Source: Girardinichthys multiradiatus
Lineage: Eukaryota; Chordata; Actinopteri; Cyprinodontiformes; Goodeidae
Assembly: GCF_021462225.1 (NCBI RefSeq)
Contig: NC_061815.1
Location: 48,423,873 to 48,487,872, forward strand
Length of the DNA stretch: 64,000 nt
Direction: 5' to 3'
Made by a program: the position numbers and the translations under genes
Part shown: piece after piece, positions 1 to 12,471 of the stretch
Position numbering within the stretch: position 1 is the stretch's first letter
Layout of the letters: each line of letters starts with the position of its first letter
Notes under the pieces: model-generated
What the model was told of the DNA's origin: nothing
Seen by the model: only the letters and a program-made list of their open reading frames with translations
Database searches by the model: none

Positions 1-560
1 TGGTTCAGTATGCCTTCAATTTTGAATAAATCCCCAACAGTGTCACCAGCAAAGCACCCCCACACCATCACACCTCCTCCTCCATGTTTCACGGTGGGAA
101 CCAGGCATGTAGAGTCCATCCGTTCACCTCTTCTGCGCCGCACAAAGACACGGTGGTTGGAACCAAACTTGGACTCATCAGACCAAAGCACAAATTTCCA
201 CTGGTTTAATGTCCAGTCCTTGTGTTCTTTAGCCCAAACAAGTCTCTTCTGCTTGTTGCCTGTCCTCAGCAGTGGTTTCTTAGCAGCTATTTTACCATGA
301 AGGCCTGATTCACACAGTCTCCTCTTAACAGTTGTTCTAGAGATGTGTCTGCTGCTAGAACTCTGTGTAGCATTGACCTGTTCTCTAATCTGAGCTGCTG
401 TTAACCTGTGATTTCTGAGGCTGGTGACTCGGATGAACTTATCGTCCGCAGCAGAGGTGACTCTTGGTCTTCCTTTCCTGGGGCGGTCCTCATGTGAGCC
501 AGTTTCTTTGTAGCGATTGATGGTTTTTGCGACTGCGCTTGAGGACGCTTTCAAAGATTT
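1..560 (-). pseudogene. Tc1-like transposase relic, partial at the window edge
   Basis: Read on the minus strand, 560 to 3 is an unbroken frame of 186 codons matching the N-terminal half of a fish Tc1 transposase. In order it shows the basic GRPR-type linker (KGRPRVTS), the second helix-turn-helix region (AAQIREQVNAT, SRTTVKRRL), the WAKEHKDW motif, the first catalytic aspartate in WSDESKF, and KHGGGGVMVWGCFAG. A family member would cleave and rejoin DNA at its own terminal repeats. Right after DESKF the usual E-I-F before GSN is absent, an apparent in-frame 9-bp deletion. Upstream the frame meets a stop at 561-563, and the first helix-turn-helix and inverted repeat are missing, so the 5' end is decayed or truncated. 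The second D and the final D/E lie left of the window. No usable start codon remains. The Tc1 identity is secure; activity is very unlikely. Confidence 0.88.
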
Positions 561-675
561 TCATTTAAAATCGTTAAAGAAATTAGGTAGAAAAAATGTT
601 ATTTCTCAAAATGCATCTTTATTTGAAAGCAACAGTCCATTTATTGGTCAAATTGCAGGGGGGTTTTTGCCTATC
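561..675. other. Junction between two repeats
   Basis: AT-rich DNA between the truncated Tc1 relic and the next dispersed repeat. No terminal inverted repeat or target duplication is visible here, so the Tc1 5' end cannot be placed exactly. Confidence 0.5.
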
Positions 676-965
676 TCCAGCAGTCACTGGGCGAGAGGCA
701 GGGTCCACCCTGGACTGGTTGCCAGTCCATCTCAGGGCAACACAGAGACACACGAACAGGACAAACAACCATGCATGCACATATTCATACCCATTTAGAT
801 TAACCAAATAACCTAACAGTCATGTTTTTGGGCTGTGGGAGGAAGCCAGAGTATCCAGGGAAAGCCCACACATCCACGAGGAGAACATGCAAACTCCATG
901 CAGAAAGACCCCAGGCCAGGAGTCAAAACCTGGACCTTCTTGCTGCAAGGCATCAGTGCAACACT
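676..965 (-). repeat. Dispersed teleost repeat with a tRNA-like promoter box
   Basis: This matches, from memory, a very common fish repeat whose sense strand carries the phrase 'caagaaggtcctgggttcg' and ends near 'gactggcgacctgtccaggg'. Here it lies in reverse: 'gactggttgccagtccatc' near 713, 'aacatgcaaactccatgcag' near 885, and a degraded B box around 921-935. Several substitutions and a shortened end show it is old. It is probably non-autonomous; I do not assign a formal family name. Confidence 0.65.
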
Positions 966-3110
966 TTATTCAAGTTTTGTTACATTATTATTAAAATAAA
1001 TGTGTTTGACAAAAATCCATTGTGATACTTCCGGCATTGAGGTCAATTTTATGGTTGAGTGCATTACTTTTGTTGTTCTTCAGTTAATATCTGCTATGTG
1101 TTTTGGGTTGTGTATAAAAAACTGTTGATAGTATTCAATAAACAGTTAAGTGTGTAAATTATAAAGATTTCTGAAGTTTAAGGGGTCGATAAATGTAAAA
1201 TCTTCTGCCAGTAGATCATGACCACATTGCATTATGTTTTAAACATTAATTCATCAGATTTTTCTTGAGCTAGCATGTTGCTGACAGCAGCGTCCAACTG
1301 CAATGCTGTAAAAAAATCTCTGCTGTATTTTATCAGATTCATAGTGAGTTAAAGATATGCAGAACTGTTTAACACTTAAAAAGGTGATGGAGATTCTATC
1401 CATTCGAACTTTCCTCTTCAGTGCTGTAAATTGTCCCACTGAAGTGATCACAATGAAAATGGGAGACTTTTATGCAATGATTTGGATCAAACCACCTCAG
1501 AGATGAAGGAGGGGGGGACTAAAATTAGGCAATTTTGTCTTGTTTTTATTTTTTGCATGCTTGTTAAAAAAAGGGATGAGAAAAATGGGGGAGCAGCTGC
1601 CCTGAGAGTATCTATGGCAGACACTGGTGACTAGATTATTTGGTTACATTGCCAACACCTTAATCTAACAAGGGCATAGTAACAAATTAGCTAAATTGGA
1701 GGGAAAATTAACCCTTTATCACATGTGTTTAAATTTCATGTAAACATTATGTTAAAAGTGTATCATTATAGAATCTGATTTGATTTTTGAAGTTCCCCTA
1801 AAACCACCACCACCACCACATTTTGGTGTTTGGAGACAAAAGCTTGAGTATTGACCATAGCTTCCTTCTACTGCAGATGCAAGCTAACAACTCATGCTTC
1901 AACAATGTTATTATTCTAATTTCACAGACAGATAATCAATATAATGTGTTCAGTTGGTAAGAGTGTTGCTGACAGCACTGCTTTAACACCAAGGATTAAT
2001 AGCCACCATTATAAAGATTTTAGTGAGACAGTTGCTGCCAGTGTTGTATGATGGCAACTCTGTGGAAAGCTAAAGAATTATTATGCTGCTGTTGACACAC
2101 ACTTTAGGCACAACAGGCAGCATTAATTATATTGAACTTTGGAGCTGAATATATCCTCCTTCGTAAAGCATAGTTTGTTCAAACTAATAACTTTTGCTTT
2201 TTAATCAATTTAAAGCATCACTTCAAGAAGCTAGCAGTGGCTCAGAAAACAGCTCATTTTAAATTATATTTAGATCTCCAACGAAAAACCATGAAAACCA
2301 CACAAAAATAGAGCACATTTTTACTGGTTAGACTTGTGTTTAGTAAGTTTTTATATGTTGTATCTGGGTAAACCAGAACTAGTCTGCCTGTAGAACCTGA
2401 GTCATGTCTGTTTAAAATTAAATGAACATGGAAATCCATATGAAATAAATAGAAAATAAATGGATAAATTCTGACAGCCTGCTTTTGGACTGACATCATG
2501 TGAGCAGTATATAAAAATCCATCAGGACTCATTGAGGGAGACCAGCAGGGAAGGGTGGTCTGGTCCCCCAGCTTCTGATGATTGATGACACTTCTTGTGA
2601 CACTGACAGAGAGGGATCAGCAGAGCAACCAACCACGTCTGCATAGCTCTGCTTGAGCCAGACGCCAGCCATGCTATTGTGTCATCGACACTGTCGCGCA
2701 CACACAGTGGGACACAAGTAAACATGTCTGCAACAAGTCAAACACTCATAATGAGTGTCTCGGAAAGCACGAGGTTGATTTATTAATGGTAAAACCCAGG
2801 TTCTGATTCATTTACATAAATGTGAAACATATTTCATCATAATACTCATGCACCTGCGGTCTTAAACATTTTGTTTTTGTTATCTTTCTAAAATGAGCTT
2901 CTAGGCGCCTGTTTTTATTTTAAGGCTCGCAGAGAATGAAGCCTGCCAGCTGCAGAAAGTATCTACATCCTTTCTGACAACCCAATGAGAAAGTTTTTCT
3001 GAAACATCTAAAACATTTGGTTCAAATCCACATCAAGATATATTTTTACGGGTGTCAAATATTTACAAATAAAGTCACTGAAATCTTCCATTCTGATGTT
3101 TTTAGGGTTA
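966..3110. other. AT-rich stretch, no gene seen
   Basis: Single-copy-looking AT-rich DNA. Open frames are short and show no recognisable protein. It includes a short ACC run at about 1803-1819 and a somewhat GC-richer patch near 2525-2720 without recognisable content. Confidence 0.6.
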
Positions 3111-3350
3111 CAGTTGAGCCCAAAATTATTCATACCCCTGGCAAGTTCAGCCAAGAAGTTTGATTCTGATGGGAAAAGAGCCAGAAGCTCTAAAGGTAGT
3201 AAAACATTGCTAAGGGAGTTTTTATTTAAATAAATATATATATATATATGTTTATCTTTATTTACATTTTCTTAAAAATGCAATGTCTAAAAGGATTTAT
3301 ACCCTTCTCAAAATTTAAAGGAACACTTTTTTTGGCATTTCACAGTCAAA
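3111..3350. mobile_element. Relic of a Tc1-like terminal inverted repeat (IR/DR type)
   Basis: After a TA at 3109-3110 the sequence opens with CAGTTGAGCCCAAAATTATT and continues CATACCCCTGGC, the outer direct repeat I recall for a second fish Tc1 lineage. About 180 bp further in, around 3283-3310, a related motif ('ggatttatacccttctcaaa') fits the inner direct repeat of the same arm. No transposase follows, so this is a solo arm or deletion remnant. An AT run at 3232-3249 lies between the two repeats. The lineage differs from those at 1-560 and 59802-61411. Confidence 0.6.
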
Positions 3351-4839
3351 CCTTTATTACAAGCTTAAATAAACCTTTTACATATTTTCGAAAGAAGGAA
3401 ATAAATAGAAACGACACATTAAGTCATATATGTTAGTTTTCTAAGCTGCTAGCACACCTCTAACAGTGATGCACACACTCCAGCCTTAAGGTGGCAGTAA
3501 TGCACATGACATCCAAGGATCATTTCATAAGGAAAATGTGGTGTTGGATGATCAGACTGCGTTCCTGGACTTTTTAACAGTATTTTTAAGTTCCTGGTAA
3601 CAGCATGGTTAAGTGTGCAAATCGTGCAACAAAGTTTTCAAGCCTGTGGTTTGACCTAAACGTAAAACATGTTGCTGTGAGCAAGCACACCACAGCTAAC
3701 CACAGTCCTCGGACGAGGTTTGGAGCCAAAATGTATACATTTATGTCAGATATGACTGAATTTAGGCATATGAAGAGATTCAGTCTCTACCCACAATTTA
3801 TTTGAATTTAAAAAAATTGTTTACTGTTACCAATACTACTATTTGTAAAATTAGATTAATTCATTACAAAGCCTCCAATGTATTATATCTATTTTTTAAC
3901 TGTGTCCCATCACTGCATATATGTGTATATGTGTGTGTGCGTGTGCGTGTCTGTGTGTTATTGTTGAAAAACATCCCCAGCTCATGTGTCAGCATCCTAA
4001 ATTTCTCCGTTTCTTTTTGCACCCATATATTGTAATCATAAAGTTAGAAACAATGTTGTAATGTAATTTGAAGTATTTAAAAATATACGAAAGATCTATG
4101 AAGATCTAATTGAAGGTTAAGAACTAACTAGGTTACCCTAAAATCATATGTTGTTTTTTGAATGGTTTCAACTGAAAAATATCACAATTGTTCTGGGTAT
4201 GCCTGCTCTAAAATCAGAATTTTTCACTTCTCCTCTGCAGCTGCCCAGATGCATGATTTACAACACTTATGTCTCCAGTCACTTCCATTTTATTGAGTTA
4301 TCAATTTCTCAGCGTTAAAAAAAAAAACTTTCACAAACTCCTGTTACAACTCTGGGCCCACGTTGAGATGACATTTAAAGAGCTGGCTGTTAACAATGTA
4401 TCTGGTTGCAGTGAGAAAGCAAGATTTTATTGCCGAACGCATATCAAATAATGACGTTTGCTGGCACGTCCGTGTGAACAGGACAGAACAATATCTCCTC
4501 AGCACCAAGTGGGCCGCGGGGAACGTTGTATCCGGCGCCAACCAGAAAGACTGAAAATTCCTCACTTCATAAAAAACAATTCTGGACCATCACACCGCCT
4601 GGTAATCAATACGAAGAGCACAGCTGTCACACTATAAAAAACAGCCATAATTTGGGAAGAGCCCTTTTCTTTCTGTGTTCTCCTCTGTTGGAGGACATCA
4701 GGATTACCTAGTTGTAGGTAAGTGATCATTTATTCTTCACTATAACTCGCAGCTCTACACACAGTGAGAATACTTTCATTATAGAGCGGCGTCGGATAAC
4801 TATTAGCACAACATAGTTACTCATTTAATGATGGTGTTT
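3351..4839. other. AT-rich stretch, no gene seen
   Basis: No coding or RNA feature is evident. A degenerate TG/TA tract lies at 3917-3958. The segment 4370-4560 has higher complexity but contains only short unrelated open frames. Confidence 0.55.
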
Positions 4840-5650
4840 AATAAATTGCAATTAGAGCTAATAATAAATGTGCTATCTCTCTTCAGGGCATCCTCATTCT
4901 ATGTCTTTTATTTCCCGAAAGCTCAGCAGTGAAATACTGTACCACAATGCTGCTTTGCAATCTGATACATTTAAGACGAGACCTTGAAGAAGGCCAGAAC
5001 CACATCTATCAGTGACTAAATCTGTCCTTGCGTTCTCAGGGAAGACTCTCAAGGATGAGGCAAGTCTTCAAAAGCATCTCTGCCTTTTGATGTAAACTTC
5101 TGTGACTGCCGGGGTGTCTCTTCAGCCCTGCTGTCTTTTAATTGATTATGTGAGGCAGAGGGCACTGTATTGTAAATGAGGTGCAAGACAAAGACTAGCA
5201 ATGCTCAGTAGCTTTGCCCTGTTATTTTCCGCTAGTGCAGCAGTTGACGGTAAAGAACGCAGTGTGCCATTCAGGGAAAAGGTCATGGGAACATTCAGTG
5301 CCAAGAGGGAATAAAATACGTTCACTTTGGGGAAAAAAGCAACAGACAAAATATAACTTGTTCAATTATTTCTTTAAAAATTCAACACACACTTTGTCCT
5401 TCGTCACCAGCAGCGCCTTCGCATCATGTCTTCCCCCTGATGGTTTAAGGAAAGTTGTTGCTCTCAAGCTGCCAGAGTGGAAATAAAATAAACCTTGATT
5501 GTCTACTTGCTGCTCAAGGTAGTGTGACATTTGACAGTCTTTTAAGGGGCATGTTTGGGCGCGGAAAAAATTCAATTGTGCCGTATTGATTCACAGCCGT
5601 CTATCATTATTCCCAGGTTGATTGACAGGTAGAAATTGGTAACGTTAAGT
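4840..5650. promoter_or_regulatory. Candidate conserved non-coding block with a PBX-MEIS-like site
   Basis: A high-complexity, repeat-free block. It holds homeodomain-type AATTA and TAAT cores and, at 5619-5628, TGATTGACAG, which equals the classic PBX-MEIS/PREP composite site. The block 5380-5640 is the most regulatory in appearance. There is no open frame resembling a protein. This rests on texture and one motif; conservation has not been measured. Confidence 0.3.
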
Positions 5651-6245
5651 ATTTCATATGTTATAAGGGCTGACATTTGTTTGTCTGCTCCCTATGTCAA
5701 TATTGGAGAGATCTGTAGCGTTATGAGATAGCATTATACACCAACTGTGGCTTTTGTATGATGTTCCAATGTTTTCTCCGACATAATTTAAGATATATTA
5801 AAAACCAGCGGAATCTAGAGGTGTTTAATGCCAATATTATTGTTTTCCTCCAGAGGATCATGTATGTTCATAGTCACTGGCATCTCTCTGTATGTGCACG
5901 CATGTGTGCACTGCGCTCCACACACACACACACACACACACACATAACTAAAAATATATTCCAGTCATGCTTTTAGGCAACAAACACGGCCATGAGGCTC
6001 AAAGGAGGCTATTTTGATTTAACTGTGTCAACAATTAGCATAAGAATGAAGCTCAATGACCCCAGCAGGCTGACAGTAGGCTCACCTGTTCCAGTGGTAA
6101 CTGCAGCGTTTCATCCATCCACATTAGAACAGTTGTATATTTGTTTCATTGGAGCGCCAGTCTGTCTGGGTCAGGGGTCCCCAATTAAATTTAAGCAAGG
6201 TCCACTCAGACATTTTTCTCAAGTAAAGGTTCCGAATATGTAATG
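5651..6245. other. AT-rich stretch holding a CA microsatellite
   Basis: Mostly plain sequence. A CA array lies at 5919-5944. A weak hAT-like end near 6171 is discussed among the rejected items. Confidence 0.5.
5919..5944. repeat. CA dinucleotide microsatellite
   Basis: About 13 uninterrupted CA units following a TG-rich degenerate region. Likely length-polymorphic. Confidence 0.95.
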
Positions 6246-9200
6246 TTTGTCATATTTATATGACAAAAGATTTATTAACTTCATATAGTATCAAATATCT
6301 TTCCTTTTTTTTTACCACTGAATAAGATAAGGCAGCATTAAAAGTAAAAACAATAATACTAAAACAGCTGCTGAGCTGTCAGAATACTGATGGATCTTTC
6401 AAACTTTTTATTAAATCCCAAGAAATCTAGGTCCAGATAAATCCTGATTTTGGTCCAGATCTGGACCATGTTCTGCCGTTCTGAGACCTTGGATCTAGGT
6501 GTTAGAATTAGCATACATTTTTCTTGGCATTTAGTAGAAGCCAAAGGAAATGTTTTGGTCAGTCTAATGATAGATAATGTTCAGAAAGAAAGAACACATT
6601 AAGCCAGATGTTTGAAATTGAAAAATGACTATAAAAAGTTGGAAGCCTCACAAAAACAGTGATAAAAGTTTTATGTTCAAATCTTAAATAAAACCAGATA
6701 TTTTAGAATAAAAAGCATACAGTACTCCAAAAACATAGGAACATAAATATGAAAGTAAACCTAACCTGGTTTATATCCTCCAAAAGAAAGATGTAAGAGT
6801 TATAAAAGGTTCATATTGCTGTGATCCAACTAATGAAAGGTTAATTAAGTTCTATTTCCTAAAATTCTGGTAAAAGATGTTGTATCATATGAAGCATAAT
6901 CTACTGCCAAATTAAGAAATAAAAAAAAACAACTCTAAGGTAAATGTGTGTTTTTTAAAAGTACAGTAAGTAAATGTGAGAAGTATCTAAGACTCTTGTT
7001 CAAAAAAACACAGCAGTACACACACACACTCACACACGTACACATCTCTGTGACTATTTACATTTTACATAGATTTTCAATGAAGGCATCAAAACTGTGA
7101 ATGAACACGTATGGTATTATGTAGCAAAGGTAAAATTGTAAAGGAACTTTAATTATGTTTTATATTTTATACAATGTAAATAGTCATGAAAATAAAGAAA
7201 GCCATTAAGTGAGAAAGTGTATATGTATGATGGTAGACCTCTTTTACGATTTCTGCTTGTTCCCCTGATAACACTGATTGAAAATACAAAGAAAAATACT
7301 TGCGGCCAGTTATAGAATATAAAGAAATGTCTGAAGAAAAAATATGTATTAATAAAAGGGATGTGTCTGTTTGTGATAAATGGACATTACTTTCTCACGG
7401 GTACGCCAGATTAATTTTGGACCTGAGGATGTCAGTCCTGAACACAGCAAAGCTTATCAACTTTTACTGCCTTTAAAACACGAATGATTTTCATAATAAC
7501 TGCTCAGTGGTGCTGGAGGCTATACATATGATTACTCACACATTCATGCTGGCTGATAATTATCTGACTACAGTGAAGAGGAGTTACCAAAAAACATCAA
7601 ATTTCAAGAAGCACTTATCAGGCTGCAGCTTGTATGAGTATGAAAGAAAAGGACAGTGGTACAAACACACATTATTGGTTAATAGAAATGTTTTATTTAT
7701 TCATAAAATGCTAGATAGCTAAACATTTTGTTACCATGGTGCAAGATTTATGCAAACAAATCCAATTGTTTCCACTTCAATAGCTTTGGCATTTATTTCT
7801 GGCACATTTATAACTGGGACATAAGTTGACTGATCCTCACCGTTCAGAGTAGCCCCTCTACTATTTCAGGATTATTCTTTGCTGGTCAAACCTAAAGGTA
7901 AATGTTTAGATTTAACTCACCCATCCCTTTTGCCACACTAACATAAGCGCTGTCTATATAGATCTCTAGTCTTGGGTCAACATTAAGTCTTAGCAGGATT
8001 TAAGAGTGGTGAGGTCAGTGGATCAATGTTGAGGTCATCTCACTCATTGTGCATCTTTTTATATAATTCTTATTAATTTCATTTTGCAAAACTTATAATG
8101 ATTTGCAGTAATTAGCCCTGAAATGACTCTTTATTCTATATTTATGGACAAGCTAAAAAAAAAAAAACCTTAGACCATTGTGTACTCTGTGTGCAGCTCC
8201 CATCCTTAGCCTGGAGCTACACCTATTGGGTCTAGTATCAACCTGTTTTTCTGACGGACATAACCAGATGTTTGAGAGGCTCAAGGGCGCGGCAGTCTAT
8301 TCAGCACAACTATTTCCATTGTTTGCATTGTTGTTGTTTTTTGCTTTCTAAATGGCCTTAAACTGAAACAAGCAGACTGTAATGATTTCTCTAGTATTAC
8401 ATGTAATGATTCTTTGCTCTGGTTTTAAACTAGAGACTTGAATTTGTTTATAATGAAAAACCCCTTTAAAGTGATAGATGGCAACAGATGCGGGAATGGT
8501 CAAGATTTTACTGCCCTAAGCTGCAAAAAATATTGATAAAAAAAATGACAAAGGTTGCAAAACTGTAATATGTAGGTATATATTTATTTAAATGTATCAA
8601 ATGGGCACATTTTAGAGCCAGAAAAGCTGAAGAAAGCTCAAAACACAAGTAGATCACAAGCCCATTTGTTTCACAGCTGATAAGTAATTTTAAAGCACAC
8701 AATTTTGCACAAAAAGAGCCTTTAGAGTGACGTCCTTAAAACCAGATATGCACTTCCATGTATGGATGATGACTGGAAAGCTCTCACTGTAAACACAGAG
8801 ATGGACAAAAGATGGACCTCTTGGCAAAACAAGATTAAACAAGATTTACTGAAATGAATACGTGGCTGCTGAGAAAAATATGTAGTGAGCACTTTTGCTT
8901 CTTCGTGCAGGTAAAATACAGGACGACATATTTCTCTTCAACCAACAAAAACAGCCAGGAAACCTTTTTGCACCAGGCCTATAAAACAATTAGAATCCCA
9001 GAGACAGAGGACAGGAACAGCCCAAATCTTAGGGACACAACATAGTTAATGTCAAACCTAGCTAGCTAAAGCAAGGAGTCAACAGTCACACCACTGAGGC
9101 ATAGTTTCAGAATAAGAATAAGAAAACATTATTTTATTTCCATTGTTACATTATATGCATCTGCTGCCAGTAGTAAATTTCTGCTGATTTTTGAAGATCA

Positions 9201-12052
9201 CACGATTAAGTAAACCTACAGCTCTCTCCAAAGAGAGAGCCATTAGTTTTCACCTGCATGGTTCAAACCAAAGATAATTAGCTGCACCTGCGACTAGTTT
9301 TCTTCGTTTTAGTGTCTGAGTCAAATGAAGATCCTGACGTCCTCTGCCATCTGAGTATTTTAACTTCTCTTCCAACTACATGTCTAGCCTTGAGTTTTTA
9401 CCCTCAAGCTACATGTTGTGGGAAAACTGAATGTTGGGATTCTGGCCTCAGTATATTGTTTTTACTGCTGCTACTGTAGTGCAGCTTAACCCTCATAAGT
9501 AAAACACAGAGTGATTATGTGTCAAAAAGTGAGATGTTCACAATAACTGCGTGGCTCACTGATATAATGTAGACTACTATGGCAACACAATTATGAAGTA
9601 TGTAATGGAAGCATGCTGATGCTTGCAGGAACCAGTGTGGTCAAAACCAGAGCAAAACTTTCTATCTACCTGAATGTGGCCACGCTTTATTGTTTCAAAT
9701 TACAGTTCTTTTTACAAGCATCATTTTCATCTTCATAGTGAGTTACAGGCAGACTGGGCTCCTCGCAGAGAGCTTTTAAATTTATTCATGGTATGCTAGT
9801 TTGTTAGATCTCCAAAATAATGACTCCTGACTTCCTCTTTCTCAGCAGTTTAAATCACCATCAATCTACTCTTTATGAACTGAACTCTAGGCTGGAGGCT
9901 TTGATGTTTTTGTCTTGTGTGGACATTGGGCTTTGAAAAATAGATTCCCAAGATTAGAGTTTCACACATAAGATTGTCACTCTTCAGCAACATTTGGCTG
10001 TTCTCATTCTCAGCTCCCTTGTGCTTTTTTTTTCCTTTCACTCGTTTTTACATATCAATAGCCTCATTGCATAATTGGCAAATATGACTTAGGCAATGCT
10101 ATGAGGCTAACGATAGTTCTTGATTTCAGACATGAAATGAATATAACTATAAAGAGCTACAGGCCTGAACTCAGTACAGAGAGTTGTAAAAACTCTGATA
10201 CATGCTCTTTATTTTGAACATTTATTACTCAAGCCATGAAAATACAATAATTATTTCTTTTAACGCAGGCATGGACAACTAAGATAACCATGTGATGGAC
10301 ATGCATCGTGTGTGCTCAGACTTCAAGCGCATTAAAGATTCATACATGCCTGTAAGACAGAGCTCTGGTCACTGGTTTGCTGTTACTGCTCCACATTCTG
10401 GGAAACGTTAAGTGGGGTAAATGTAGTTTGTGTAATCCCTGGATTAGCATAGCAACCAGATAATGGCCAGGAATGGACACACAGCCTTTCAATATTTGTG
10501 CCCCTTAACCTGAGGCAACACGTTGGGTGGACTGTTTGGAGAGGGAGGACTTAGACCTCCAGCTGCCACAAGCTTTAGAATAAGAGGTGAACAGCAACTT
10601 CAAGTTGTGACTTGATTCTGGTGATTTGTTTGCTACAACCAGATACAAAATTGGAAAACAGTATACAATTTTCTTATTTGTCTTTTGCCAAAAAAAAAAT
10701 GTATTCTTGCCTGTCTGTATATCAAACAACTGAATTAGAATTTTAAATGAAATAGAATTTTTAAATGAAAAACTCTTTTATCTTTAGATTGCCTTGTCAA
10801 AAACAGTAATTTCAACAGACAGACTGTTTGTTCTGAACAAGACAAAAACATATCAAAAGTTTTTGTCCTGTTATTATCAGCAGTTATTATGAAAATGATT
10901 CATGTGTTAAAGGCAGTAAAAGTTGCTAAGCTTTGCTGTGTCCAGGACTGACATCCTCAGATCCAAAATAACTTCGTAACAGAAGTCCCTTTCTGGAGTT
11001 GTTGCCCTAACCTCTGCCTTGATTTGCTTATGCCTCAGGGTATACAAGGTATACTCAATCATGAAACTTCTAGAAAAAGTACGTAAATGTACTTAATAGA
11101 GGAATCTTTCATAATGTTAACATTTTGGAATAATAAACCAATTACAAGCATTAAACTAACAAGTTAAATTGCAATGTAAATTACTTAATCATCAAAATGT
11201 TTTTTTATAGAGTCAATGTTTTATAATCTTCTCCCACAACTGCACTCAATTTGATCAGCTGCCTTTTTGCAGATAAATGATTAAAACATGTGTATTATTG
11301 TGCTGTAATGAGATTGTGTGATATGAGATCTAGTCTGTTGCTAGTTGCTCTCAAAATGTGACTTCCACTGGTCAAGTATGTCTAAGCCTCTATGGGTCCA
11401 GATATGAAGGTGTGTTCTTTTTTCTTGAACCATGTTGCATCTATGGTTAAAACTCTTTGAAAAAGTTTTAAATGATACAGTCAATCTAATAAAGACTTCT
11501 CCTTGGGCCAGCCTATAACCCTCGCCAGCGTTTTAGATAGTCGGTAGCATCTGATTTGACATTTAACTAAGATCCTTCAAGCCTGGACTGCATTTGATCA
11601 TCTCTGATTCTAAACCTGAAATACTTAGACGGGTCACACCTAAACTAATTCTATACTAAACAAGGATTGTTTAAATTTATGGAACCTCTATTCTATTTTT
11701 GAAAACACAAAAATGTAGCATTATCAGTCCTTAGAAATTGACAAGCATAAAATCAGCTTTGAAGCAATTTTCCATGATCTGCTCATAGTCTTCTGTAAGG
11801 AAATCTAGTTTAATGACTGCAATATATACCAACCAGGTGGAGGTCAAATACAGCTGTTTTGGTTTGACTACGATTTATAATCTGTTATATTTCATGAGGG
11901 TCATCTGGCACCAGATGGTTTAGAATTTACATTTTATAATATGACGTTTAACAAGAATTATTGGATTAACTTATACAGAAAATCTAATCATATTCTGTAG
12001 AATTCATTGAAATACTTTCATACAAAGGAAAATCAAAAATTTACAATTTGAT
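6246..12052. other. Long AT-rich stretch, no gene seen
   Basis: Nearly 6 kb of AT-rich DNA without a recognisable exon, RNA gene or full mobile element. Open frames are under about 75 codons and unrelated to known families. Minor features are a CA-rich tract at about 7016-7037, A runs near 8155-8167 and a short AGAGAG palindrome near 9221-9239. Confidence 0.6.
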
Positions 12053-12089
12053 TGTGTGTGTGGGTGTGTGTGTGTGTGTGTGTGTGTGT
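12053..12089. repeat. TG dinucleotide microsatellite (short)
   Basis: A TG array with one GGG interruption. It forms the left border of a dispersed repeat that also ends in a TG array. Confidence 0.9.
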
Positions 12090-12099
12090 TACTGTCTTG

Positions 12100-12383
12100 G
12101 CATCACAGTGAGAACCATTTTCCATATTTCACCATCAAATTGAGGACCGTTTGTACCAAAGTGAGGACATTTTGCTGGTCCTCACAACCTATTTTGCTAA
12201 CAGTTAGGTTTAGGACTAAGGTGTGAATTGACTTTAGGTTAAGGTTAGGGTTAGGCATGCACTGGTAATGGTTAGGTTTAGGGTTATTGTCAGGGTTAGG
12301 GCATAGAAAGGGTTGAAAATGACTGAAAATCAATGGAAGTCAATGGGAGTCAACACATGGTCCTCACTACATATAGCAAAACA

Positions 12384-12386
<3 letters not shown>
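12100..12386 (+). repeat. Teleost 'gtgaggac ... ggtcctcac' repeat with GGTTAG-rich core
   Basis: From memory this is a widespread fish repeat. It carries 'gtgaggacattttgctggtc' near 12161, a degenerate TTAGGG/GGTTAG core at 12237-12300 including the phrase 'ggcatgcactggtaatgg', 'gaagtcaatgggagtcaac' near 12335 and 'ggtcctcactacatatagc', then a long TG tail. The TTAGGG-like words belong to the repeat consensus and are not a telomeric tract. Confidence 0.7.

Positions 12387-12470
<84 letters not shown>
12387..12470. repeat. Long perfect GT microsatellite
   Basis: 84 bp, 42 perfect GT units. It is the tail of the preceding repeat. Alternating purine-pyrimidine tracts of this length can adopt Z-DNA and mutate quickly. 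Confidence 0.97.

Positions 12471-12471
<1 letters not shown>

Noticed and set aside
6171..6240. CAGGGGTCCCCAA at 6173 as the start of a hAT element
   Set aside because: The start word fits a hAT-type end, but no matching inverted end or target duplication was found nearby.
12237..12300. TTAGGG-like words suggesting an interstitial telomere tract
   Set aside because: They are degenerate, spaced irregularly and belong to the consensus of a common fish repeat that ends in a TG array.
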